DNA of 64,000 nucleotides, from positions 14,790,096 through 14,854,095 of the forward strand of contig JALMQS010000225.1 in assembly GCA_024734495.1 (NCBI GenBank), in the 5' to 3' direction. This document shows, in pieces, positions 32,878-45,149 of this stretch. Below the pieces are notes generated by a model. It had not been told where the DNA came from. It ran no database searches and saw only the letters and a list, made by a program, of their open reading frames with translations. Every line of letters begins with the position of its first letter. The first letter of the stretch is position 1. Both the position numbers and the translations under genes were made by a program. The DNA is from Forficula auricularia. Lineage: Eukaryota; Arthropoda; Insecta; Dermaptera; Forficulidae.

Positions 32878-33590
32878 GACACGTTCTAATGTGGCCATCC
32901 ACTTGACTTTACCATACACTTCTGGTAGAGTTTGTTCCAAGGGCCTAGATTTTCATTTTTTGACCCCCCCCCCATTTTGGGCTGTTTGTTTTTGAATTTT
33001 TAGTGTTCTGGGGGCCCACTGATTATGTATACAAAATTTGGTTTAATTTGCTCAAATGGCCTAGATTTTTATTTTTGATCCCCCCCCCTCCTTAGTTTTG
33101 GCGCCAGAAAAAAAATATTTTCGTTATTATAGGTTCATTTTATAGAATACTTCATTTTTCTTGTTTTTTAGTTTGAAAATATTATAATTTTAAATTTACT
33201 CCCCCCCTCCTCCTTAATTTTTTGTCGATATGCACAAAAATCTAATCAGCTCTTAATCTCAAAGCACCAAAACTACCTGTGATATTTGGTTTTGATATTC
33301 ACACTAGTTTTAGAGCTATCTCGTCCACAAAATTTGGGAACGCACAGACTAACTAACAGACTAACAGACATTTTGACAAAACTGTTATTATCTCGAAAAA
33401 TATAATTTTTCAATGTTCACTTATTAGAGGCTTTTTTGTAGACCAAAATGCCATGTTTTTGTCTAATTTTTTTAATCGAAATAGTTTCAGCCGTTTTTGA
33501 GATATTTCGAAAAAAAAAGCAAAAAAAACTTTTTTCGTGCATGATTACAATGACTTGACCATACCCTCTCTATGGTAAAGTAAAAAACTG
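32878..33590 (+). repeat. TTTACCATAC repeat family, copy with C-rich internal units
   Basis: Begins ACGTTCTAATGTGGCCATCC then ACTTGACTTTACCATAC and ends TTGACCATACC..TATGGTAAAGTA. The interior has diverged units with runs of C, TGTATACAAAATTTGGTTTA and CCTAGATTTT, the complement of the units in the TA-flanked MITE at 4252-4987. Also contains TCTAATTTTTTTAATCGAAA and GTTTCAGCCGTTTTTGAGAT. Boundaries and superfamily unknown. Confidence 0.65.
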
Positions 33591-33766
33591 AAACATGATT
33601 TCATATAATTTGTAATATGACTAAATTCTTAACTCTCAAAAAAGTATAATACTTTTTCCTTAAATTTTTAGCATCCTATACAATAATGAAAATATTTTCT
33701 TGCGAAGAATAGCAGAATTTGTTGATTTTTAGGGGTAATTTCAAAGAGGGTGCCATCTGATTGATG

Positions 33767-33768
<2 letters not shown>

Positions 33769-33815
<47 letters not shown>
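33769..33815. repeat. (TA)n microsatellite
   Basis: About 23 TA dinucleotides. Confidence 0.95.
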
Positions 33816-33821
<6 letters not shown>

Positions 33822-36600
33822 AATGAATACCATATTTAGGTTTATTCAAGTACACACTCTTTGATTTACTACTTAAGATATACGTAACCATAAATGCATT
33901 TAAGTCTCTTTGTGCGTTTGCATCAATTTTCATTTCAGATAACCTCTTTGATTTACTCTTTAGAAATGTTTTCATTTTCGAAATATCTATAAAATGCTAA
34001 TTTTACTCAGTACTCTCAACAAGAAGTCGTAGAATGTTCGTTCTGGTGTCCAAATATTTATATTTCCATTGCGGAAAACTGATTAGATTTTGGGCTTCGA
34101 AAAACTTACGGTAAAATAATAGAAAAAATATTTTTTTTGAATGATTTTCTGAGATTTCACGCATTAATCTAGAAAAGCCATAAACAATCTATATCAAGAA
34201 TATTTTTATTATTTTAATAATTTTACAATCGTTATAGAAATTGTTTATGCGGAAGTACACAGTCAAGGTAGATAGGTGTAGATATATTTAACAGACGAAG
34301 AGAGAGGGCTTAAAATTACATACACTCTAATTTTAATTTATATTTCAAAACCGTGGTTGAGATTTCGATTTTTTAATTTATGTTTTAATCGGTGAGTTTT
34401 TAATTTTTAATACTTTTTTTGTAAGATAAAATATAAAATTCGGCTCTGATTCCTTTGCGCCACGTGAATCTTACATAGAATTTAGAAAAAAATGCACCAA
34501 CTCTTTTGCATCTTCGTATATTTTAAATGATATAGGTAATTAAAATACATTTTTCATAAAATGTTTGTAAATTTTAGTAATTTAAATATAGAAAAACGAA
34601 TGAGAAGACTTCACTCATATCATAGAGACGATTTACTTGATTAATTACACCCTGTATATATGCACTAAGTCACTTTCATTTAATTATTATAATACAATAA
34701 GATTAGCGAATTGCTTAAAAAATGCATTGGAGAATTTCTTTACGATTTCCCTATCAAAACATTTCGTAGAATATTGGCCGGCTCATTTATCTAATCGAAT
34801 AAAAGTTTCTTTCCAATTTTAATTTTTTTACCTCATCTTTATTTGGTGTCAAGAAAGCCTTGTGTTAACATCGTAGACCCCGCGCATCGAGTCAAAGGTA
34901 AACAACCCTTAATATCCAGTATCCACCCTTATAGGTATTCTTATTATTTAATACGTTTAGCTGGTATGAATATGATATTTTCTGTATGTATATCTGGATT
35001 CCAATATCGACGATAACTCAAGAAGGGAAAGTCGTGGAAAGTTCGTTTTGTTGCTAATGCAGATAAATAATTAGATTCTTGGCTTTCTTATTTAAGTACA
35101 TTCCGTTCAAAAACGCAGAAAATAAATTATTTTAATGATTTTTTGAGATTTTCACGTGTTATCAGAGGAAAGATATAATCAAACAAACAAGTGTTTTTCA
35201 ATTTCATTTTATTAAATCTATTTATTTTAAACTGCACTAATATAGCTTATTACAAATTGTTAAACATACATATATTAAAATCAAGAAATTGAATTTATGT
35301 CTAGTTAATTAAATCATAAGTTAAATTTTGAATAGAGTATATATTTACATTTATTACTAGGATGGTTCTAACTCTAGCTGGATGCTCACACCTCTGCCTA
35401 ATTTGGCGAGAGTGTACCGAGTCTTGAAAATGATTTAGTTTTTTTCCTCTATTATTGTTTTATTTCTTATAAAAAAAGTATCTTATTCAAGTTAAAGGAG
35501 ACACAAAAGAATGTCTTCTGATGGAATAGTAAATTTCTTAATTTATTATTCCAGCAAAAAGACACACTCTTTTTTATTATTCCTTTTAATTTATAAAAAT
35601 TCTGCTACTCTCGAAAAAAGAAGCTTTCAATTTATCTTATTCAAGTTTTTGAAATATTTAGACAACATTAAGTGGATAAATATTCAAAATTTTCAGATTT
35701 CACCCTCTCCATCAAGGGACACTTTGCACTAGACTCTAAATTTCCTGACTGATTATATTTATTTTTTTGAAAGGGGTTGAGGGTTGCATCTACTTTTATT
35801 GTATTGAGAATAAAGATATAGATTTCTAAAAAATCTTAAAATTTTCTTCAAAAACAGTTTATAACTTTCTTTATTATTTCATATTTCACTCATTTCTAAA
35901 ATTAATCTTTTATCAAAATGATTTTCTTTGTTAAGTATTTTATGATTAGAATAATCAAAATGATGTCCTAAATATTGCATGGTATATTCGGAATTTCCAG
36001 TTCTAATTTTAAACGAATCAAATTCAACTGCTTAAATAAAAATAAAATATGTCTAAATTCAAATGTCCTATTTGATGTATTTGTATTCATCCCTCTAACT
36101 CATGGTTTAATGATTTCTTGGAAGAATTTCTAATTCTACTTGCTTGTCGTGATGTAAACTAGTTAGTATTCATTCCACTTTCAATTGAATCAATCAATGT
36201 TGAGATTCCCCATTAGACATCGACGCTATGATTGTTTTTTTAAGGATTTCATTTAAAAAGTGAAATGGACCCAATTACTGTCTCTACAATGTGTGTCTGT
36301 GTGTCTATCCATCAGTACAGTGTAGCTCGTAAACTAAATATGAATAATATAATACAATTTTAAAATTTACCCTTATTTGTTTTAATAGATAGGCTTAATT
36401 TTTCAAAATGTATTTTCCTTTAAAATAAATTACGGCCTTAGAGAGCTGCAAATTGGTTATTTTTAAGTAATTTTTGTACCAGGCCAATTTCACTCAAGTA
36501 CTTGAATTAAAATTCTTATAAATTCCTAAAATTAGTTCATTCTTTCCTTATGAATGACAAATAAGAAAAGGATTATTTCAATAAACTATCGAGTCTAGAC
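33816..36600. other. AT-rich non-coding stretch
   Basis: No gene recognised. At about 35490-35610 there is a piece (AAGACACACTCTTTTTTATT, CTGCTACTCTCG) related to 61258-61340 and, more distantly, to the arms of the 56-kb palindrome. Confidence 0.45.
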
Positions 36601-37868
36601 CAGTGGTTCCTAACCTTTTCAGTTTTATTACCTTTGTGACCAACCAACCCATGAGTGTTTACCCCTTTGTTAAAAAATATACTCGTATTATGGAGAAATA
36701 AAAATAAAAATTTATTAGGATTATTGATTCTTTATCATTTGTTTTTCTGCTAAAAATCCTCATTCCTTTCTGATTGAATTTGTATAAATTTGATATTATG
36801 ATTACTTACTATTTCAAATATAATAAAAATTATTTATATAAATGTCAATAAAAACAAATATACTTTGAGAACTAGAAAAATTATCCTTTTCTTATACAAA
36901 TTAGTTTTATAATATAAATGTGAATATTACCTAAATGAAAATCAAGTTAAATTAATTCATTGTGATTTCAAATTTTTGAAAGTTACGGTTATATAAGCTT
37001 TTTCAAAGTTTAAAAACTACGATCTGACAACCCGGCTGTATCTCAGATTATTTTCTTCTGCGTATGTAAACAACAGTGATATCTAGGTATCTAGATAGGC
37101 TTACCATACGTTTCGGTATGTCCCAGTTCGAAGGTAAGGTTCAGGTGTCCTCGACAGCTTGTCATTTTGCCCGGTTTTTTGGAAAAAAATATTAAGTGCT
37201 GCCTCATCAAAGTTAATTGTGATTTAAATTTTAGAGAATTTCTCGACGCGATTAAAAATAAAATAAATAGAAGAAAAAGTAAAAACTTTTTCAAGACTCG
37301 CTACGGTTGTTAGTTAGAGCCACAACAAATAATTTCTTTTGTACATTTTTGTCTGAATTTTTTATAAAGTTCAAATGAATATTCTCTCTCTCTCTCTCTC
37401 TATAACGAGTATTGTTTTGATCCGAGTGCAAAAGGCCATTCCTAGAATAATAGAAATTAAGAAATGGTTGTCCTTTAGTCTGTGTGTTACCAAATTTTTG
37501 TGGACGAGCTACTCAAAAACTAGTGCAAATATCGAAACCAAATTTCACACGTAGTTTTGGTCCATTGAGATTAAGAGCTGATTAAAAATAATTTTAGGGT
37601 CCAGGTTGTATGGTAAAGTCAAGTGGATGGCCACATCAGAACACGTCAGCTTATTTTATTTAGAATAACCTCTGAAAATTGTCCCGGTTTGAATAAAAAA
37701 TATTAATGTAAGTCTATATCTAGACAAACCTCAAATGAGTGAGCGACTCGCCCTGTAGCGGAAAAATTGAATCCGTTTCCATCAACATATATTGATTAGT
37801 CTGATTACCCACTTCAAGTAGCTATTTTACCCCCATGGGTGTAAATTTCCCTAGGTTAGGAACCACTG
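36601..37868. mobile_element. Non-autonomous hAT element (CAGTGGTTCC ends)
   Basis: Terminal inverted repeats CAGTGGTTCCTAACC / GGTTAGGAACCACTG and a perfect 8-bp duplication GTCTAGAC (36593-36600 and 37869-37876). About 1.27 kb, no transposase ORF. The interior includes a (CT)n tract near 37383-37402 and a nested fragment of the TTTACCATAC family at about 37475-37665 in inverse orientation. Confidence 0.9.
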
Positions 37869-39913
37869 GTCTAGACTAGGGAAAATAGCATAAAAAATTG
37901 CATAAATCTACAAAATTATCTAGAACTTCTTCCGAGACTTAAAATACTTATATTTTTCCTCCAATTTCTTAATTAAAATCACATTTAATCGCTTATAACT
38001 AAATTTTTTACTTTATGTAAGGAGCTCTAATGACATTACAAAATTTGATTCTTCTGCATAAGTGCTTCTATATTAGAAATTCTGCAATTTCAAAATTTTG
38101 GAAGCACTTTTGAACATTAAGTTAAATACATAGAATATTATTTTTTTAAGATAAAATAAAAATTAAAATTAAAAATTCCCTCCAGACTTTGAACTGTTCA
38201 ACTTGATCCTTATACATTTTTTAGAAGATTTACATCTTTAGAATACATACCCATTGAGAAAATTTCATAAAAAAAATATCTAAAGAGAAATTAAGAAAAA
38301 TTAATTAATAGTAAAAGTAATTATTCATTTGTTGAGTACACGAGAGGTTAAAAATATCTCTTTTATTTGACCCTATTAACACAATAGAATAACTTTCGGA
38401 ACCAGCACCTGTCTTTTCGGCTGTCAAATATAATCATTAATGTTTAAATAAAAAAGTTAATTACCTTATACTTATTACACACCCAAAATTTTCAATTCTT
38501 TTTTGTTTATTTGTCTTTAAAAATATCAAGTACTTAGAGAAAAATAATATTTTCCGTCTATCTGTTCGCCGGTATGTGTTTCTGGATTACGATATCCATG
38601 ATATCGGAAGCTCTTAGAAATTTTGACTGGATTTGTATTTATTAAAATGAATCTTCTTCCTCCTTCTGTGCGCTGCGGTTTCCTTTTTTTTTCTTTTTTT
38701 TTCTTAACCTCAGAATTTTAAGCCCAAACATTTAAAATACGGTGCAAGGGTGTAACTAGTTGCCCGGAAAGCAAACTAGTGCTTGGGTTCAACTCCTGAG
38801 GGCAGGACCTTCCTACATGCAATATAAACATATCTATTAAAATCTTTGATTCGACCTAAATTCATTTTCATTTTTAATACTGTTGAAAATACCAAAAAAT
38901 GCAATTTATTTTTTAATTTCACCGTGAATTTTCAACTCGAAAAGCCAGATCTCATTTTTTTTAATTTAATAATTTTTGATTGGAACTTGGGGAGAGTGTG
39001 AATTTTCAAATTAACATCAAATATCCAATTTCGTTATAAAAAGGAAAAATAAATTTACCAACTTGCCATGAAAATATTTTAAATGCAATTTTAAACTGAA
39101 ATATACAGCCCGTTTAATATTAATAATAATAATAATAATAAAATTAAGATGATGCAATATTGATGTAGAATTGTAGATTTATTGGGATAAAGGTGAATTT
39201 CTCTTTGACCACACCTATTATTTCTTTCACATATGAATGCAACAGAAAAACAAGGGAGTCTTTAAATAGGTCGAAATTGAAATTAGATCATTTCTCCACA
39301 GAAAATATATTTTCTAATTAAAGTTCATTTCAAAAAGTCGATGGTAAAGCAAAAGAATTGTTAAAAAATGAAAATACTTTTAGTTATAAATAAAATTTTA
39401 TTGAGGTATTAAATTAAACATCTGTACGTCCTTGCTCCCCATAAATTAACTAAAATATTGCGAGGTGCAGGTAAGTGGACGACGGAGGAGTAGTGGGGTC
39501 TTTGACAGACCAGTTGGGTTGGGCTGAGCTTGAGTCAGGGTCTGCTTGCTAGTTGCAACACGATCAAGAATTTCCAGCACGGTTTTCGTATTAACACAGA
39601 GAGTTTCATTGAATGCAGGGTTGCAACGACAATACGGTCATCCTGGCATTTTACTGCTTTTTAGTCCTTTTTTAATAAAATTAACATGGCATTTTTTTCT
39701 ATCGAGATTAAGACAATAATTCCTCATAAAGCCTCATTTTTCTGAAATATGCAATTTAGCACCTCTTTGTGATCAAATAAGATAAAATCGAACAAACACA
39801 TTTGTCAACTTGTTTATCTCTCTGCCCTCTAGAGACAAAAATATGCATTTACAATTCATGCATTCATTTGTATGATCAGTTTACTATTACAACAAAACGA
39901 ATTTACCTACATC
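37869..39913. other. AT-rich stretch with one GC-rich patch
   Basis: Contains (AAT)n at 39115-39141 and a unique GC-rich patch at 39430-39625 (next entry). Nothing else recognised. Confidence 0.45.
39440..39625 (-). other. GC-rich open frame, possible exon
   Basis: The minus strand is open for about 60 codons, containing YCRCNPAFNETLCVNTKTVL and LEILDRVATSKQTLTQAQPN, ending at a stop near 39443. On the plus strand a consensus donor CAG/GTAAGTGG sits at about 39470. The two suggest opposite strands, so I make no gene call, but composition and uniqueness stand out from the flanking AT-rich DNA. Confidence 0.3.
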
Positions 39914-40429
39914 CGAGGGGTGATCCGCGATTGGAAGTAGGTGTACATTCCTTTGGAAGTATTTTGGAAGTACTTGGAAATATTTGGAAGTACTTGGAAA
40001 TATTTGGAAGTACTTGGAAATATTTGGAAGTGCTTGGAAATATTTGGAATTACTTGGAAATATTTGGAATTACTTGGAAATATTTGGAATTACTTGGAAG
40101 TACTTGGAAATATTTGGAAGTACTTGGAATTATTCGGAAGTACAAGTGGGTATACAGCATATTAAGTCGGTGATCCGCGATTGGAAGTAGGTGTACATTC
40201 CTTTGGAAGTATTTTGGAAGTACTTGGAAATATTTGGAAGTACTTGGAAATATTTGGAAGTGCTTGGAAATATTTGGAATTACTCGGAAATATTTGGAAG
40301 TACTTGGGAATATTTGGAAATGCTTGGAAATATTTGGAATTACTTGGAAATATTTGGAAGTACTTGGAATTATTTGGAAGTACAAGTGGAAGTAGGTGTA
40401 CAGCATATTAGGTCGCGGTTCACCCCCCG
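39914..40429. mobile_element. hAT-like MITE, family CGAGGGG, copy 2 (expanded)
   Basis: 516 bp with ends CGAGGGGTGATCCGCGA / TCGCGGTTCACCCCCCG and a perfect 8-bp duplication CCTACATC (39906-39913 and 40430-40437). Internally the 20-mer GGAAATATTTGGAAGTACTT is repeated many times in two blocks; the second block starts with a repeat of the sub-terminal GTGATCCGCGATTGGAAG (about 40169), so the element has been internally duplicated. The overlapping ORFs encoding Trp/Tyr/Leu repeats (KYLEIFGSTW) arise from the 20-mer and are not genes. Confidence 0.9.
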
Positions 40430-40437
40430 CCTACATC

Positions 40438-40708
40438 CAATCGGATATTTCAAACCATGAGAAATAACAGATAAAACACTAATTAAAAATACTGATGATG
40501 AAGGTCAAACCTTCGAAACTAGTCTGTTTCTCATTTAAATGTTACTATATGTATGTATTCTTTCTGTTTGCTCATTTAAATGTTATATATGTTATGTTTG
40601 CTTACTTAAATGTTACTATTTGTATATATATATTCTTTCTGTTTCTGCTCTACGAGGTAGCCACCTCAGAGCATTGTTTTAAATAAATAAATAAATAAAT
40701 AAATATAT
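40438..40708 (+). repeat. Hammerhead-bearing retroelement-like unit with AAAT tail
   Basis: Starts AATCGGATATTTCAAACCAT, carries the ribozyme-like motif at 40487-40529, then three degenerate ATTTAAATGTTA units (about 40534-40625), a short GC hairpin (CGAGGTAGCCACCTC) and an (AAAT)n tail ending at 40706. A related, inverted decayed copy is at 62150-62275. The simple-repeat tail suggests retroposition. Confidence 0.5.
40487..40529 (+). ncRNA. Hammerhead-like motif with 6-bp palindromic stem III
   Basis: AAATA - CTGATGA (40492-40498) - GAAGG..CCTTC stem II - GAA - ACTAGT (40518-40523) - C - TGTTT. This has the canonical CUGAUGA box. ACTAGT is fully self-complementary, giving a 6-bp intermolecular stem III in a dimer. 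Stem I pairs AAATA with TGTTT (one G-U). Confidence 0.6.
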
Positions 40709-41469
40709 CAGTAATTCTCAACCTGGGTTCGGCGGAACCTCAGGGTTCCACAAAGTGAGGTTTGGGGTTCTCCGCACCTACAGGTCAATAAGAGAAAAAA
40801 TAGTAGTTAGTAGTATCACCCCTCAAAAAATTTGTCATGTAAAGAAAAGGAATACTAAATTTAGAGTCTAAACATTACCTTATAGTCAAATAAAACCATT
40901 GATACTTAAGAATGCAGTGAACATAAATATTATTGTCTCAAAGATACCATTTTTGTTGCTCTAAAGTTCCTTAACTTTCTTTTAATAAAACGATTACGTT
41001 GCATTAGTAACAAAATGAAGATATTATTTAAATTGTTTTATTATTATTTTATTATTAATTACGTTTGAAATAATTATTTTTCTATTTATGTTATTAAATT
41101 ATTACACTTGTATTCGGGAAATAAGGACTATATTTTTTATACAGATAATTTATATTTTACTGCCAACGTTTCATCAACTTTGTTGACTTCTTCAGGGCTC
41201 AAATAGTTATCTTCCCTGCAGATTTGTCATTTTTATAATTATTCTTTCTTAGTAAACATAACAAGGCATGTCATTAACATCAATCAGATTGAAATTTTTT
41301 TTTAAACTTAAGTTTAAACTATTCTTGCTATTGGGAAGCTATAAAAGTTTCATGATGTTGATATTTTGACGAAAAAATTAAATATCTCATATTTTAGTGC
41401 TAGGGGTTCCTCAGATATAAATATAAGTTCTCTAGGATTCCTCGCTCTTCAAAAGGTTGAGAAAAACTG
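40709..41469. mobile_element. hAT-like element (CAGTAATTCTCAACC ends)
   Basis: Ends CAGTAATTCTCAACC / GGTTGAGAAAAACTG. No clear 8-bp duplication remains. Inside, GGGTTCGGCGGAACCTC near the left end is typical hAT subterminal sequence. A foldback arm of the 8-kb family (about 41120-41230) is nested within it. Confidence 0.65.
41162..41200 (-). ncRNA. Hammerhead-like motif (partial copy of the 8-kb family)
   Basis: Minus strand: GAGCC - CTGAAGA - GTCAAC..GTTGAT stem II - GAAACGTT - GGC. Core and stem II are kept, with substitutions relative to 8192-8236 that preserve pairing by G-U or Watson-Crick. Confidence 0.5.
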
Positions 41470-41818
41470 CTCTATATTCTATAACAAATAAATTATATAC
41501 ATTATTCATTGTATATGTTAATCAAGCAATGGTCAACCTCATTGATTTCTCCTTATAAATCATCCATCAAGTCTGCTACTCTCAGCAAATTAAATCTATT
41601 TAATTAAATTCATTTGAAATTTTTTCCTTCCTTAGGAGAAGCATTCAAATAGAAAACAATTTTTTCCCCTTAATTAGGATAAAGTCCATACTATTGCCCC
41701 CCCCCCCGCCCTAAGCAAATTAACCTTTTTTTTTACTCAATTACTGAAAAGACAATCAACTTAAACATTTCTATATGAATACTAAAAGTACTGTTCTTTT
41801 GACTCAAAATAAAATAAG
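41470..41818. other. Non-coding stretch
   Basis: Poly-C run at about 41697-41708; nothing else recognised. Confidence 0.45.
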
Positions 41819-42650
41819 CTGACGTGTTCTGATGTGGCCATCGACTTGACTTTACCATACGACCTGGCCCCTCACTTATATTTAATATTTAATAAAATTA
41901 TTTATAATCATGTAGGTAGGGGGATTAGTTTTAGCATTTTTAGACTCCTGGGGACCCCTGATTATGTATACAAAATTTGGTTGAGTTTGGTAAATGGCCA
42001 AGATTTTCATTTTTTGACCCTCCCCCCCATTTCGGGCAGTTAGTTTTTGAATTTTTAGACTTCTGGGGACCCACTGATTATGTATACAAAATTTGGTTGA
42101 GTTTGGTAAATGGCCAAGATTTTCATTTTTGACCCTGCCCCCCCCCCCCATTTTGGGCGGTTAGATTTTGCATTTTTAGACTTTTGGGAGTCCACTGATG
42201 TATACAAAATTTGGTTTAGTTTGCTCAAACGACCTAGATTTTTAATCTTTAACCCCCCTCCACCCCCTTAATTTCGGGTCGATATGCACCAAAATCAGCT
42301 CTTAATCTCAATGGACCAAAACTACGTGTGAAATTTGGTTTCGATATTCCCACTAGTTTTCGAGCTAGCTCATCCACAAAAACTTGGTAACGCACAGACT
42401 AACTAACTAACTAACATAACAGACTAACAGACATTTTGACAAAAACAATTATTATCTCGAAAAATATAATTTTTTTCGATGTTCACTTATTAGAGCTTTT
42501 TTGTAGACCGAAATGCCTTGGTTTCGCTCAATTTTTTTAATCGAAATAGTTTCAGCCGTTTTTTAGATATTTTGAAAAAAAGAAGGAAAAAAACCACTTT
42601 TTTCTTGCACGATTACAATACTTGACCATACCCTGTATGGTAAAGTAAAA
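41819..42650 (+). repeat. TTTACCATAC repeat family, longest copy
   Basis: Begins GACGTGTTCTGATGTGGCCA, then TTGACTTTACCATAC, contains four diverged C-rich units with TGTATACAAAATTTGGTTGA, then a TAACTAACTAAC run and TTTTGACAAAAACAATTATT, and ends CTTGACCATACCCTG followed by TATGGTAAAGTA. A further isolated unit lies at about 42985-43060. No coding capacity. Confidence 0.7.
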
Positions 42651-43862
42651 ATGTAAGATTCTGGAACCATTTTTTAAAAAGGACCCAAAGTTCAAAAAAA
42701 TTTCAATACCTAGCTATTAACCCTACTACTACAGTCATTGGCCCAGTCTTTCTACAATTATTGGCCCACCCTGCCAAGGGCATATTCTTATTAACTAGCA
42801 TCCTAAAACAGCATTATTCAGATTTTTGGCTTTGCCGGGAGAAATTCTTTGAAAATATAACTGTTCTATGACTTTATAATGAAAGTCCTATCCATATAGT
42901 ATAATTTAGTACGATGAACTTGTTTGAATGTTCCGTCAATCGATTCAAAAATCTGTATTTAAAATTACTAATTTTTAGTCTTCAGGGGCCCACTGATTAT
43001 GTATACAAAATTTGGTTGAGTTTGGTCTAAGAGCCAAGATTTTCATTTTTTGACACCCCCTACTCACCTAAATGGCAAGCTGTACCGAAAGTCAGTCGAT
43101 TCTACATGACTTGAAGCCCCCGTGGTTAAATTTTCACCTCGTTTGGTCAACTATTGAAGGAGCTAGAGGTTTGGATCATCTATTTCAGATTCTAAACCAC
43201 TGTGCGCTGGATCAAAAGTAGACTTTTTGAATTTGTTTGAAATTCGGAACTGTATGGTAGATTTTGGCACTCCAAAAGTCCATGGATGCTGTGGATGCGG
43301 CGCATCCCTAAAATTTCAAACAACAAATAATAGTTATTTTTTAATTAAGATTCAGAAATACCATTTACCTATTTTAGGTTTTTCATTTCATTTAATAGAT
43401 TTATTATTCAATACTGGTAGTTCTTCTAGTCGTTTTAATTATTTTTCTAATTAAAAATTAAACTGATACCCGTGACTGTAGATCTTGAAATATCCAAGGA
43501 TTACAAGTAAACAAAGGATAGTCTTAACCTGTTGACCCCCAGGACCTTTCAACAACGACAACAGTTTGATGCAAACTGGAAGGCAATGGCTTACCAAATC
43601 TTGAACCCCAACTATTGCTTCCTAGTAAGCCCCTGACCCATTTTCATTTGATAACACTGCCAAACTATTAAATATGTTTTGTCTTAAATATCAATAGGTA
43701 TTCTAACTTTTTTCTTTTACACTTATGAGCTTGTGATAGTAATTATAAATTTATATTATACACTACGAGGCCGATTCTCAGCCTGGTTATATGAATGCTT
43801 GTTGTGTCATTTAAATTGATTATAAGAACTTGCCTTCATCTTCAGCTTAATATGAATTTAAT
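42651..43862. other. Non-coding stretch
   Basis: Holds an isolated C-rich repeat unit (42985-43060) and a CATGGATGCTGTGGATGCGG piece (43262-43310) shared with 16380-16420. Nothing else recognised. Confidence 0.45.
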
Positions 43863-44028
43863 CGAGGGGTGAACCGCAACCTAATATCCTGTACACCTAC
43901 TTACACTTCCACTTTCATTTTCAAGTAGAAGACAATAGATTAAAGGGAATTTACTAATGAATTCCAAAATAATTCCACATAATTCCAAAGAGGGTGTAGA
44001 CCTAATTCCAATCGCGGTTCACCCCTCG
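43863..44028. mobile_element. hAT-like MITE, family CGAGGGG, copy 3
   Basis: 166 bp, ends CGAGGGGTGAACCGC / GCGGTTCACCCCTCG, perfect 8-bp duplication AATTTAAT (43855-43862 and 44029-44036). The 20-mer array is reduced to remnants (AATTCCAAAATAATTCC). It lies beside decayed hammerhead-family pieces (ATCTTCAGC at about 43840; ACTGAAGATGAAG at 44078). Confidence 0.85.
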
Positions 44029-44036
44029 AATTTAAT

Positions 44037-45149
44037 TCTAGCTAAAACTTTCAAAACAAATTTCACTTCATATTAGACTGAAGATGAAGTCGCCTTTCGA
44101 TATTTTTCAAATTTTTTATCGATAAAAAAAATAACATTTTTATTATTTTTCATTTTTCGATTTTTTTAAGATTCTGTCTGATATATCGTAAATGGTTGTA
44201 ATACGGATATAAACTTGAAACCTAGAAGTTACAATATAATACTACGAATTCATTTTCCCATAAAATCAAAAATCGTATTAAAATTTAAATCCACTGATTA
44301 TTTTAAGGATGCAAAAATAAAAAAATAAATATTTTACATTCATATTCACACTTGATCGTATTTATTGGAAATTATTTCTTACTTTCGTTGTATGTAGAAA
44401 TAATTTTTTTCTTTGACACTTTTTGAGTTTCTCTTTGTAAAATGAATTCATTTTTCAATTTTAAAATAAATTTATTTTCAAAATATAAAAGTGGCTAGAT
44501 TATTATCGGGAATTATCAGAAATTTAAATATTTTTTTTTCTTCAACTTTGATATTGTTTTTGGTGTTATGAATTTACAAATATGATGTGATAATTTTTGA
44601 GAATAAAAAATAAAATTTATGTTCTAAAAAGACAAAAAGAAATACAAATAGGAAACAGAAGCAAGAAAGGTAATTTTTTCTCATTTCTAAACAGTATAAT
44701 AGGGTCGATGATGATAATATTTTATATCTTTTTCTTGAATATGCTTTGTCAGGTCTCCCGTTGCTAAAAATATTACTTAGACTTAATTTACTCGTTTCTA
44801 TTATCAATCACCCTCTATTATATTTTGCATTAGAAAGCTTCCTGGTTGATTTTAATTTTGTTTTTTTAATCTTGTACTGATATAAAAAAATACCTCGATT
44901 TCTAATTGATGTAATTCAGTATCGGGGTAGGCTATGTAGGTGACATCTATACTAATCACTGAGAGTAAAACTCAATAAATTTATAATAAATAACTTTCTT
45001 CTATAATATAAAACATGATTTTTCATAATTTTCCTATGATATTTGTTAGTTCATTAATTAGGCTAAAAAATTACATTTGGAGATTTGATCCTTTTGTTTT
45101 CGAGTTGTAGAAAAGTTCCAACTGAACCATCGTAGATACGACATTTTAA
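44037..45149. other. AT-rich non-coding stretch
   Basis: Only a decayed ACTGAAGATGAAGTCGCC piece at 44077-44094 is recognised. Confidence 0.45.

Noticed and set aside
39941..40460. Overlapping ORFs with repeated KYLEIFGSTW
   Set aside because: They arise in all frames from the 20-bp tandem repeat inside a MITE.
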